From: an uncultured Pelagibacteraceae bacterium
GTDB lineage: Bacteria; Pseudomonadota; Alphaproteobacteria; Pelagibacterales; Pelagibacteraceae
Assembly: GCA_902616165.1 (NCBI GenBank)
Contig: CACMRS010000007.1
Location: 1-33,180 of the forward strand
Reading direction: 5' to 3'
DNA length: 33,180 nucleotides
Below the pieces are notes generated by a model, which was not told the origin of the DNA, ran no database searches, and saw only the letters and a list, made by a program, of their open reading frames with translations. Positions 25,740-33,180 of this stretch are shown here, piece by piece (position 1 is the first letter of the stretch; every line of letters begins with the position of its first letter). The position numbers and the translations under genes were made by a program.

Positions 25740-27823
25740 TAAAGTACATCTCTTTTACCAACATGATTTGCTTTACTAACGACACCATCTGCTTCCATCA
25801 TGTCAATAATTCGTGCTGCTCTATTGTATCCAATCTGAAGCTTTCTTTGTAAAAAAGAAGTAGATGCTTTGCCTTCAGACCTAATTATATCTAAAGCTTG
25901 TTCATAAAGGTCATCTTTCTCTCCCTGATTTTGATTGTCACCAATTTCCTTCTCATCGGCAAAATTTAATATTTCATCAACATAATCAGGTTCTGCTTGT
26001 GATCTTAAAAAATTGTTTATTTTTTCAATTTCACTATCTGATACAAAAGGTGCATGAATTCTTACTATTCGATTAGCTGATGACATATATAACATGTCAC
26101 CTTTTCCTAGTAATTGTTCAGCACCCTGTTCTCCAAGAATAGTACGACTGTCAATTTTAGATGTAACTTGAAAAGAAATTCTAGTTGGGAAATTCGCTTT
26201 TATAGTACCAGTGATTACATCTACACTTGGTCTTTGAGTGGCCATAATAATATGAATACCTGCTGCTCTTGCCATTTGTGATAATTTTTGAATATAATTC
26301 TCAATTTCTTTTCCAGCCACAAGCATTAAATCAGACATTTCATCAACCACTACAACTATGTATGGCATTGGAAGTTTGTGTTTAAGATTGTATCCGTCGA
26401 TATTTCTGACACCTTCTTTTGTCATTAATCTATATCTACTTTCCATCTCTTTTACTACCCAACCAAGAACTGAAGCTGCCTTTTTAGCTTCTGTTATTAC
26501 AGGACATAACAAATGTGGGATCCCTTCGTAAGTTGATAATTCTAACATCTTAGGATCAATTAAAATAAACTTGCATTTTTCAGGTGTATGACGGTAAAGA
26601 AGTGATAAAATTATTGTATTAATGCATACAGATTTACCGGATCCGGTAGTACCCGCTATCAACAAATGTGGCATAGAAGATAAATCGCCAACGATTGGTT
26701 TACCAGATATATTTTTACCTAAAGCGATAGGTAATTTAATTTCTTTTTTTTTGAAATCAGGATTATTTAAAATTTCACTTAAATAAACATTTTCTCTTTT
26801 ATTATTTGGTAACTCTATTCCTATAGTATTACTTCCTGGAATAGTTGAAATTCTAGCAGACTCTGAACTTGTATTTCTGGCAATATCATCAGACAGATTG
26901 ATTATTTTAGAAACTTTTACACCTGCCGCAGGTTCAAATTCATTTAGTGTAACAACTGGTCCATGACTTACTTTTTTAATTTTACCATTTACACCAAAGT
27001 CTAAGAGTATTTTTTCTAGAAATTCTGGATCGTTATTTTCATTATTTTCAGAATTCTCCCTTTCTTTTTTTGATGGAACCTTTAGTAAATCAATACTTGG
27101 AAGTTTAAATTTGACATTAGAACCCTCTTTGTTTTCAGCTTTTATAAATGGTAAATCTTCTTGGATAAGATTTTTAATTTTTTCTTGTGGAATATATTCA
27201 CTAATAATTTCATTTTTATTTGTATAAATTTTTTCTTCTGATTTATAAAAGTACTTTAAAAATTTTTTTATAATTTTAAAAAATTCTACAGGGCGAAAAT
27301 TAATACTTATAAGAAATAAAAATAATGTAATCAAAAATAATATATAATAAAAAATATTTTCATTGATGGTTATTAGTGAATTTAAAAAAGTCTCATTTAA
27401 GTAAATTCCGATAAAACCACCACTTCCATTTATGTAAAGGATAAAATTATTTAAATGATAATAACTTAAGAAGAGAGTTCCAAATATACTATAAAGTATT
27501 GTAAAAAAAATATTTTCAATTATTAAAAAAAAATCTTTTTTTCTAAAAATATTAATACCTGTTATAATTAAAGTGACAGAGATCAGATAAGAAACAAAGC
27601 CAACAGACTGAAACATTAAATCTGAAATAAAACTTCCTCTAAATCCGAGTAAATTTTTAATTTCAGTATTATCTGGGAAAATAAAATTAGGATCTTCAGG
27701 TGAGTACGATAATAGTGCAGCAAAAATGAGAATTCCACTTATTGATGTCAGTGTTCCGAAAATTTCTGTCAATCTTCTTATTATAAAATTTATTAATATA
27801 TTTGCGGTTTTTTTAAAATTCAT
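25739..27823 (-). CDS. ftsK: DNA translocase FtsK
   Basis: A 694-residue FtsK. The N-terminus has four or five hydrophobic helices (about 25-175), then a short charged linker (180-270), alpha/beta motor domains with Walker A GTTGSGKS (391-398) and Walker B VVVVDEMSDLM, ATQRPSVDVITG, and a C-terminal winged-helix gamma domain (about 635-694, with QIGYNRAARIIDMME). It couples septation to chromosome dimer resolution at dif. The linker is short compared with E. coli, consistent with a small genome. Confidence 0.98.
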   Translation of the reverse strand: MNFKKTANILINFIIRRLTEIFGTLTSISGILIFAALLSYSPEDPNFIFPDNTEIKNLLGFRGSFISDLMFQSVGFVSYLISVTLIITGINIFRKKDFFLIIENIFFTILYSIFGTLFLSYYHLNNFILYINGSGGFIGIYLNETFLNSLITINENIFYYILFLITLFLFLISINFRPVEFFKIIKKFLKYFYKSEEKIYTNKNEIISEYIPQEKIKNLIQEDLPFIKAENKEGSNVKFKLPSIDLLKVPSKKERENSENNENNDPEFLEKILLDFGVNGKIKKVSHGPVVTLNEFEPAAGVKVSKIINLSDDIARNTSSESARISTIPGSNTIGIELPNNKRENVYLSEILNNPDFKKKEIKLPIALGKNISGKPIVGDLSSMPHLLIAGTTGSGKSVCINTIILSLLYRHTPEKCKFILIDPKMLELSTYEGIPHLLCPVITEAKKAASVLGWVVKEMESRYRLMTKEGVRNIDGYNLKHKLPMPYIVVVVDEMSDLMLVAGKEIENYIQKLSQMARAAGIHIIMATQRPSVDVITGTIKANFPTRISFQVTSKIDSRTILGEQGAEQLLGKGDMLYMSSANRIVRIHAPFVSDSEIEKINNFLRSQAEPDYVDEILNFADEKEIGDNQNQGEKDDLYEQALDIIRSEGKASTSFLQRKLQIGYNRAARIIDMMEADGVVSKANHVGKRDVL

Positions 27824-27846
27824 ATAAGTGAATCAATTTTATCACT

Positions 27847-27875
27847 TTGTATCATCTAATTTTTGTTGTTAAAAT
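27847..27875 (+). promoter_or_regulatory. Predicted promoter of the UbiH-like gene
   Basis: TTGTAT (27847-27852; 4/6) and TAAAAT (27870-27875; 5/6) are separated by 17 bases. The expected start near 27882 would leave about 2 nt before the ATG at 27884. Low information because the region is AT-rich. Confidence 0.3.
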
Positions 27876-27883
27876 TAAAAATA

Positions 27884-28963
27884 ATGAAAGTTTGTATATT
27901 AGGTAGTGGCTTAACAAGTTTAACTTTAGCAAAAGCTCTAGTTAAAGAAAATATTTATGTAGATATTTTAGAAATTAAACAAACTCATAAACCAGATGAA
28001 TCAAGAACTATTGGAATATCTAAAAGTAACGTTGATTTTTTTAACAATAATATCGTTAATATTAATAAAATTATATGGAATATAAAAAAAATAGAAATTT
28101 TTTCAGACAATTTAAAAAAAGAAAAATTACTTAAATTTGGTGATAATACAAATGAACTATTTTCTATAATTAAAAATTTAAAATTATATAACCTCTTAGA
28201 AAAAAGCCTGTCTAAGAGTAAATATTTTAAAAAAAAAATTTTTAAAAATAATTTAGATTTTATAAAAAAATATAACCTAGTAATTAATACTGATAATTTA
28301 AATTTTATTACAAAAAAATATTTTAGTAAAAAAATAATAAAAAAATATAATAGTTCTGCGTATACAACAATAATTGACCATCATAAAATAGAGAATAATA
28401 ATTTAGCAACTCAGATTTTTACCAAAAGAGGACCAATAGCTTTTTTACCTATCTCTGATGTTCAAACCTCAGTTGTTTATTCCATACATAACTCAGGATA
28501 TAAAAAAGATGAAAATATTTACAATTTAATTAATTTTTACAATTTTAAATATAAAATAAAAAAAATTAAAACTATTAAATCATTCGAGTTGTATTCCTTA
28601 AATTTGAAATCTTACTTTCATAAAAATATTCTTGCATTTGGTGATTTGCTTCACAGGATACATCCTTTAGCTGGCCAAGGTTTTAATATGACGATACGAG
28701 ATATCAAATTACTTACTGATTTAATTAAGACTAGGAATAATTTAGGGCTGCCCCTTGATAGTTCTGTAGGTTTAGAATTTCAAAAGAAAATTAAACATAA
28801 AAATTATATTTTTTCTAATACTGTGGATTTTGTTCATGAATTTTTTAATTTGGAAAGAAAAACGAATAGTATTTATTTAAGTAAATCTGTTCAATTTTTA
28901 GGTAAAAATCAACTAATCAATAAATTTTTAACAAAAATTGCAGATCAAGGAATTACTTTTTAG
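27884..28963 (+). CDS. UbiH/VisC-family FAD-dependent monooxygenase
   Basis: About 359 residues. The N-terminal FAD Rossmann motif is ILGSGLTSLTLA, SRTIGIS matches the ubiquinone hydroxylase region after it, RGPIAFLPI is a mid-protein family motif, and FGDLLHRIHPLAGQGFNM is the second FAD site (usual G-D-A-A-H-x-x-x-P-x-x-G-Q-G). Such enzymes hydroxylate the ubiquinone ring; which carbon is not readable. I chose the ATG at 27884 over an upstream TTG at 27863 because the Rossmann strand begins right after it. Very Lys/Asn-rich. It ends 1 bp from the convergent Lon-N gene. Confidence 0.88.
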   Translation: MKVCILGSGLTSLTLAKALVKENIYVDILEIKQTHKPDESRTIGISKSNVDFFNNNIVNINKIIWNIKKIEIFSDNLKKEKLLKFGDNTNELFSIIKNLKLYNLLEKSLSKSKYFKKKIFKNNLDFIKKYNLVINTDNLNFITKKYFSKKIIKKYNSSAYTTIIDHHKIENNNLATQIFTKRGPIAFLPISDVQTSVVYSIHNSGYKKDENIYNLINFYNFKYKIKKIKTIKSFELYSLNLKSYFHKNILAFGDLLHRIHPLAGQGFNMTIRDIKLLTDLIKTRNNLGLPLDSSVGLEFQKKIKHKNYIFSNTVDFVHEFFNLERKTNSIYLSKSVQFLGKNQLINKFLTKIADQGITF

Positions 28964-28964
28964 T

Positions 28965-29603
28965 TTATTGTAATGTTTGATTGTTGAAAGAATCGTGACT
29001 GTAAGTATTTAATATTTCAGCAATTCTATCTTTTCTAATATTCAAATTTTCTGCCTCTAATAGAACCTGTTTTTCTTCTAATGTAAAAGGAGAGGCCATG
29101 GCGAGGGCATTTATTATTTCATTTAAACTTTGTTGTTCTAGTGCCCTCCAATTTATTATGAAACCTTTTTTTTCAAATAAAGATTTTAAATCTTTAAATA
29201 TTATTTCTAAATCTTGAAAATTTAAATCTTCTTTTTTTTCATTTAAATCTTTTTGAAAACTTTCAAAATCTACTTCGCATTCTCTATATTTTTTATCGGA
29301 ATTTATTTCTTTTATTATTCTAAATCTTATTAAACCTTTTAGTTCAATTAGGTAACGGCCATCGTCTGTTTCTTTAAAACTACTTATCTTACCTAAGCAA
29401 CCAATTTGATGTAGTTGAGGTACTATTAAATTTTTTTCAGATTTTTTAGGCTGTATCATGCCTATAAATTTATTTGATTTCATGGCGTCATCTATCATGT
29501 CAATATACCTTGGCTCGAATATATTTAATGGAACAGATGTTTTTGGAAATATAATAAAATTACTTAATGGAAAAACAGGAATTATTTTTGGTAAATCTTT
29601 CAT
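28965..29603 (-). CDS. Lon N-terminal (substrate-binding) domain protein
   Basis: A 212-residue protein with only a Lon-N/LAN domain: IPVFPLSNFIIFPKTSVPLNIFEPRY is characteristic, followed by the DGRYLIELKGLIRFRI strand region and a helical C-terminal half. There is no AAA+ or protease domain, and the ORF is full length for this alphaproteobacterial family. The function is not established; it is assumed to bind protein substrates or partners. Confidence 0.92.
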   Translation of the reverse strand: MKDLPKIIPVFPLSNFIIFPKTSVPLNIFEPRYIDMIDDAMKSNKFIGMIQPKKSEKNLIVPQLHQIGCLGKISSFKETDDGRYLIELKGLIRFRIIKEINSDKKYRECEVDFESFQKDLNEKKEDLNFQDLEIIFKDLKSLFEKKGFIINWRALEQQSLNEIINALAMASPFTLEEKQVLLEAENLNIRKDRIAEILNTYSHDSFNNQTLQ

Positions 29604-29607
29604 ATTT

Positions 29608-29637
29608 TTTACAATTTAAATATTATTGATCTATAGT
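29608..29637 (+). promoter_or_regulatory. Predicted sigma70-type promoter of sulfotransferase paralogue B
   Basis: TTTACA (29608-29613; 5/6) and TATAGT (29632-29637; 5/6) are separated by 18 bases. The expected start near 29644 leaves about 3 nt before the ATG at 29647. Confidence 0.45.
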
Positions 29638-29646
29638 GTTGTTACA

Positions 29647-30501
29647 ATGATTTTTTGGATAGCATCTTACCCTAAAAGTGGAAATACTTGGCTCAGAGCT
29701 TTGATTAGTTCCTATTATTATACTGAAGATGGGTTTTATCGTCAGGATATAATTAAAAAAATTGGTCAATTTCCTGAAAAAAAACATTTCAAAGGGTTTA
29801 ATTTTAACAAAGATGTTGTGACCGACACAACAAAATTCTGGATAAAAGCACAAGAAAAAATAAACGAAGATAATAAACTAAGATTTTTTAAAACTCACAA
29901 TGCTTTTGGAGCTCTAAACAATAATGAATTCACAAATAATAAAAACTCAATAGGAGGAATTTATATCGTTAGAGACCCAAGAAATGTAATTACCTCAATT
30001 AAAAATCATTATGAATTAAATGATGATCAAGCCTTAACTTGGATGATGAAACAAAATAATTATATCTATGATGTAAGTAATTTTGAAAATGATGGATATA
30101 GTGATTTCCAATATATAAGTTCTTGGAATATCAATTATAAATCATGGAAAGTTCAAAGAAAAATACCAATTAAAATAGTCAAATATGAGGATTTACTTAA
30201 TCAAACATTTGTAGTTGTTAAAGACATTATAAAATTTATTAATGAAATCACTCAATTAAATAAGAAAATCGATACAGACAAATTAAAAAATTCTGTAAAC
30301 TCTACTTTTTTTGATAAACTTAAAAAAGATGAAGAAAAAAATGGTTTTTCTGAGTCAATAACCTCCAAAAAAACTAAAACAAAAATTCCATTTTTTTACT
30401 TAGGGCCAAAAAATAATTGGAAAGATATTTTAAATGAAAAATTGCAAAGTAAAATTTCTAATACATTTAAAAATGAGTTTAATGAACTAGGTTACGAATA
30501 G
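29647..30501 (+). CDS. PAPS-dependent sulfotransferase (Sulfotransfer_1-like), paralogue B
   Basis: About 284 residues. The 5'-PSB motif YPKSGNTWLR is at 8-17 and the 3'-PB motif VRDPRNVITS at 108-117, the same positions as in the gene at 7240. GQFPEK, AQEKIN and GPKNNW are also shared, so the two are paralogues. Acceptor unknown. I chose ATG at 29647 rather than TTG at 29626: the shorter form matches paralogue A (M-I-x-W-I-A-S-Y-P-K-S-G-N) and lies behind a plausible promoter. It ends 5 bp from the convergent TPR-sulfotransferase gene. Confidence 0.88.
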   Translation: MIFWIASYPKSGNTWLRALISSYYYTEDGFYRQDIIKKIGQFPEKKHFKGFNFNKDVVTDTTKFWIKAQEKINEDNKLRFFKTHNAFGALNNNEFTNNKNSIGGIYIVRDPRNVITSIKNHYELNDDQALTWMMKQNNYIYDVSNFENDGYSDFQYISSWNINYKSWKVQRKIPIKIVKYEDLLNQTFVVVKDIIKFINEITQLNKKIDTDKLKNSVNSTFFDKLKKDEEKNGFSESITSKKTKTKIPFFYLGPKNNWKDILNEKLQSKISNTFKNEFNELGYE

Positions 30502-30506
30502 ATATA

Positions 30507-31814
30507 TTAGAGTTTATTATCAATTAAAAAATAATAAGGTTTATATTTATTTATTTCGTATTTCTTAATTTTATCGCGAATTTGAAGAAAACTGCTTGTT
30601 TTACTGGCTAAATTTTTAGCGCTGTAAGATTTTAAAACATTTTCATGCCAATTTATGTCACAAAAATCAAAAATTTTTTTTAATTGTTGATTGGGTTTAT
30701 TTGTAAGTTTTTTTAGATCTACGTCTAAAATTTTTTCTGGATATTTTTTTTTAAAAAAGTTAATAATTTTTTCGTAATTTGATATATATTTGATGATATT
30801 ATCAATTGAGTGTGTCCAGGGTAAGTAAATTAACATCGAATTATAAATAGCTAAAGCCGCATCAAACTTATCTCTAAATGTATGAATAAATTTAGCTTCT
30901 GGATAAATTTGCAAAATAATATCTATATAAAAAAAATTTTCTAAAGATTTATCAATAAAGTATTTATTATTTGAATAAGAGTAAATATTTTCTAAAGAAT
31001 TTATAAGAACTTCTTTATCTATTGAAATTTTAATATGATCATTTTTATCTATGATTTCTCTTTTAATTTGATTAAAAATAGATGTATCAAAAATGCTAGG
31101 TTCACCATAAGAATAAAATTCTTTTTTATTTTGCATTAAAAAAGTCTCAATTAATGTAGAACCTGATCTAGGTAATCCAATTATAAAAATTGGTTTTTTT
31201 CTATCTCCAGTCGAAGATTTTTTATTTTTTTCAATTAAATTTATATTATTAAAATTTTTTTTTAATATTTCCGTATGATAAAATACCAATTTAGAATTGA
31301 ATTTTATTCTTGAATTGAATTGATATTTGTGTGCTAAATTTAAGTATTTAATCTCATTATTTATATTGGTTTTTTCATATTTTGAATAAATAAAATTAAT
31401 TAAACTTTTATTTTCAAAGTTTAAATTTCTTTTTTTTTCTATAAGTTTAATTTTATCTAGGTATTTTTTTTCAAAATTTTTTAAATTCATTCTAAAAAGT
31501 CTGAAATACGCATTTATATTATTTGGGTTTAATTTTATTAAACTTTTAAATAATTCTTTAGCTTTATCAATTTCACCTAAGCTCTGTAGTGTTATGGCAT
31601 AATTATTAATTACAGCTTCTGAGTTGGGAAATTTTTTTAAAGATTGTTCAAGGTAAAATAAGCTTTTTTTTAAGTCATTTAGCTCGTAATAAATAGTACC
31701 TAAAAAAAACAATACATCCCCATCGTTTGGTTGTAATTTATTTAATTCTTTAAAAATATTTAAGGCTTTTAAAATTTCTCTATTTTTTAATTTATTTAAA
31801 CCTTCCTCAATCAT
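30507..31814 (-). CDS. TPR-repeat protein with C-terminal sulfotransferase domain
   Basis: A 435-residue protein. TPR-type helices cover about residues 1-105 (LFFLGTIYYELNDLKKSLFYL, NNYAITLQSLGEIDKAKELF), followed by a helical linker to about 205. A Sulfotransfer_3-like domain follows with 5'-PSB IIGLPRSGSTLIE (211-223) and 3'-PB TFRDKFDAALAIYNS (312-326). R314 and S326 would contact the PAPS 3'-phosphate. The closest known design is the TPR-sulfotransferase family of bacteria, and the domain is distantly like tyrosylprotein sulfotransferase. No signal peptide is seen. Substrate unknown. Confidence 0.87.
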   Translation of the reverse strand: MIEEGLNKLKNREILKALNIFKELNKLQPNDGDVLFFLGTIYYELNDLKKSLFYLEQSLKKFPNSEAVINNYAITLQSLGEIDKAKELFKSLIKLNPNNINAYFRLFRMNLKNFEKKYLDKIKLIEKKRNLNFENKSLINFIYSKYEKTNINNEIKYLNLAHKYQFNSRIKFNSKLVFYHTEILKKNFNNINLIEKNKKSSTGDRKKPIFIIGLPRSGSTLIETFLMQNKKEFYSYGEPSIFDTSIFNQIKREIIDKNDHIKISIDKEVLINSLENIYSYSNNKYFIDKSLENFFYIDIILQIYPEAKFIHTFRDKFDAALAIYNSMLIYLPWTHSIDNIIKYISNYEKIINFFKKKYPEKILDVDLKKLTNKPNQQLKKIFDFCDINWHENVLKSYSAKNLASKTSSFLQIRDKIKKYEINKYKPYYFLIDNKL

Positions 31815-31831
31815 TTACTTATAAAGTTTCA

Positions 31832-32917
31832 TTATCTAAGTTCTTTTTTTCTAAATTCATATTGGTTTTTTAAAATATTGTTTAAAAAATTATTTTTAGA
31901 TTTTTTTAGATCTATTTTTTGAAATGAGGTATCTCCTAAAAATTTTGCATATACTAACCAGTTTCTTAGAATAAAAAAATCAGAGAGTGTAAACATGTTT
32001 AATGTAGACCCAACGTGTATCCTATTTTTTATAATGGTTTTTTTGTCTATAATTTCCTCATATTTTTTCCAGTTTTCATTGTAGTTAATTTTTTGTTTAC
32101 CTTTAAAATTTATATTTTTATAATCGGGAAATTTCTCATAAAACTCACTACATCCATGTTTTATTTCTATAATTTTTGTTTTTATACCCGCTGTTAGAAT
32201 TTTTTTTTTTATAATTTCTAATGCTTCAACACAATCTTGAAGATTATCAAAGTATACAAATCCTTTATAATTCCCTTTTATATTAGATCTAATTTCAATC
32301 ATGCATTTTCTGAGAATACTTTTTTTAATAAATGATTGATTAAATAAAAAGTATAATTTTATTAATTCCAAAACATCTTTAGTAATTATTTGTATTTTAT
32401 AGCAATTAAAACAATATTTTGGTATTATATGAAATTTATTAAAAACCTTAAAATGTCTATCACAATCTAATTTTTTGTTATCTCTTCTAAAAATTTGCGT
32501 TTCATTATAATCAATCTCATTACAATTTTCATTAGTGTAACTTTCTGCTTTTTCAAAAATTTCTTTTATTACATTAATATCAGGTATATCTTTAATATTT
32601 TTATTTAGAGATAAAATTTTATCATTAGTTAAAAATATATTATTTTTATTGGAATTCTCTGGTTTAATAAAATTCAATAAATTTATAATTGAAAAAATAG
32701 ATTTTTGATTTTTACTATTAAATTCTAAAACTTTACTAAAATTATCAATTGATTTTTCATACTCGCCTATTTTCATATAGCAAATCCCCAGACTTTCATA
32801 AATCAATTCATTATTTATATTTTCAGAAGTTGATGATTCAAAACAACTTATAGCCTCTGAAATTTTACCTAATTTATAATACTTAATTCCCTCTGTTTGT
32901 TTTTTAGTTAATTCCAT
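31832..32917 (-). CDS. TPR protein of unknown function with possible Cys/His metal site
   Basis: A 361-residue protein. TPR helices occupy about 1-85 (KQTEGIKYYKLGKISEAISCF, YESLGICYMKIGEYEKSIDNF). The middle part has C152-x2-H155-x13-C169-x2-C172, a zinc-ribbon-like ligand set, followed by a mixed alpha/beta region with GFVYFDNLQDCVEALEII and HGCSEFYEKFPDY. I do not recognise the C-terminal domain. It lies 17 bp upstream of the TPR-sulfotransferase gene in the same direction, so a functional link is plausible but unproven. Confidence 0.75.
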   Translation of the reverse strand: MELTKKQTEGIKYYKLGKISEAISCFESSTSENINNELIYESLGICYMKIGEYEKSIDNFSKVLEFNSKNQKSIFSIINLLNFIKPENSNKNNIFLTNDKILSLNKNIKDIPDINVIKEIFEKAESYTNENCNEIDYNETQIFRRDNKKLDCDRHFKVFNKFHIIPKYCFNCYKIQIITKDVLELIKLYFLFNQSFIKKSILRKCMIEIRSNIKGNYKGFVYFDNLQDCVEALEIIKKKILTAGIKTKIIEIKHGCSEFYEKFPDYKNINFKGKQKINYNENWKKYEEIIDKKTIIKNRIHVGSTLNMFTLSDFFILRNWLVYAKFLGDTSFQKIDLKKSKNNFLNNILKNQYEFRKKELR

Positions 32918-32983
32918 AAAATTAATATAACTTAGATTTTTAAAATTTTTTAGTTCGATTAAATGATCAATTTAAAATAATTA

Positions 32984-32998
32984 GATATAAATTATATC
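32984..32998. repeat. 15-bp AT-rich palindrome between the TPR gene and tRNA-Gly
   Basis: GATATAA and TTATATC are perfect reverse complements around a single A. The rest of the 135-bp gap (32918-33052) shows no further gene. It could be an operator or a hairpin, or chance in AT-rich DNA. Confidence 0.3.
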
Positions 32999-33052
32999 AT
33001 TTTGTCTCTTGCTATATTTTTAAAAAACTACTAATTTTAATAATAATAACAG

Positions 33053-33127
33053 GCGGGCATAGCTCAGTGGTAGAGCGTCTCGTTGCCAACGAGAAGGTCG
33101 AGGGTTCGACCCCCTTTGCCCGCTCCA
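33053..33127 (+). tRNA. tRNA-Gly (anticodon GCC)
   Basis: A complete cloverleaf with encoded CCA. The acceptor GCGGGCA pairs with TGCCCGC; the D arm is AGCTCAGTGGTAGAGC; the anticodon stem CTCGT/ACGAG holds loop TGCCA with GCC; the T arm is GAGGG-TTCGACC-CCCTT. Discriminator base T precedes CCA at 33125-33127. Confidence 0.97.
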
Positions 33128-33141
33128 AGAAATAAATATTT

Positions 33142-33180
33142 ATGACTGATTTAGCCAATAAAAAATGTGTGCCATGTGAG
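33142..33180 (+). CDS. 4a-hydroxytetrahydrobiopterin (pterin-4-alpha-carbinolamine) dehydratase, N-terminus only
   Basis: The frame from ATG at 33142 runs off the window after 13 residues, MTDLANKKCVPCE. The C-V-P-C-E sequence near the start is characteristic of the pterin carbinolamine dehydratase family (L-x-x-K-K-C-V-P-C-E-G-G). The catalytic His pair is beyond the window. It may share a promoter with the tRNA 14 bases upstream. Confidence 0.65.
   Translation, partial: MTDLANKKCVPCE

Noticed and set aside
27863-27883. Upstream TTG start for the UbiH-like gene
   Set aside because: It adds residues before the Rossmann strand that the family lacks and would place the start before the -10 element.
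29626-29646. Upstream TTG start for sulfotransferase B
   Set aside because: The paralogue begins at the equivalent of ATG 29647 and the predicted -10 lies within this segment.
33002-33037. tRNA-Gly promoter
   Set aside because: TTGTCT and TTGCTA can serve as -35, but the corresponding -10 matches are poor, so no specific site can be supported.
1-33180. CRISPR array, insertion sequence, prophage or rRNA operon
   Set aside because: No regularly spaced repeats, transposase, integrase, phage or rRNA sequences were seen.

Overview
The window looks like a chromosomal segment of a streamlined, AT-rich alphaproteobacterium, most likely a SAR11/Pelagibacterales relative. This is inferred from three things: strong AT bias with Lys/Asn/Ile-rich proteins, genes that abut or overlap almost everywhere, and the alphaproteobacterial origin-proximal gene order (parB-parA-rsmG-mnmG-mnmE ... 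rho-hemJ-hemH-hemE, then ppsR-maf-aroE-coaE-dnaQ-secB-fxsA-tim44-smr-hslUV-his). No gene-free stretch exceeds 300 bases. The largest (267 bp, between hemE and ppsR) is where alphaproteobacteria such as Caulobacter and Rickettsia keep oriC. It holds one perfect and one near-perfect DnaA box plus AT-rich inverted repeats.

Layout. 1-1579 (+): end of leuS, lptE and holA. 1569-7190 (-): the chromosome segregation and tRNA/rRNA modification block parB-parA-rsmG-mnmG-mnmE, with a perfect 16-bp parS inside rsmG. 7240-10041 (+): a two-gene insertion against the local gene direction, a PAPS-type sulfotransferase and a TPR/O-GlcNAc-transferase-like glycosyltransferase. 10034-13803 (-): rho and haem genes hemJ-hemH-hemE. 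13804-14070: candidate oriC. 14071-17488 (+): ppsR-maf-aroE-coaE-dnaQ. 17485-18316 (-): secB and fxsA. 18375-19394 (+): Tim44-like and Smr proteins. 19384-21272 (-): hslVU protease, with a sigma32-like promoter. 21362-25194 (+): hisB-H-A-F-E, then HIT and GNAT genes. 25191-27823 (-): ftsK-lolA. 27884-28963 (+): UbiH-like monooxygenase. 28965-29603 (-): Lon-N protein. 29647-30501 (+): a second, paralogous sulfotransferase. 30507-32917 (-): a TPR-sulfotransferase and a TPR protein with a possible Cys/His metal site. 33053-33127: tRNA-Gly(GCC). 33142 to the end: start of a pterin carbinolamine dehydratase.

Most of the window is housekeeping. Four things stand out. (1) The mnmG leader carries three 8-nt segments that can form two mutually exclusive hairpins, one of which includes the A of the start codon. 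(2) Two accessory patches contain three sulfotransferases, one OGT-like enzyme and TPR partners, possibly a protein or surface glycan modification system. (3) Several recognisable promoters put the expected transcription start within a few nucleotides of the start codon. (4) All seven convergent gene pairs overlap or lie at most 5 bp apart, leaving no room for intrinsic terminators.
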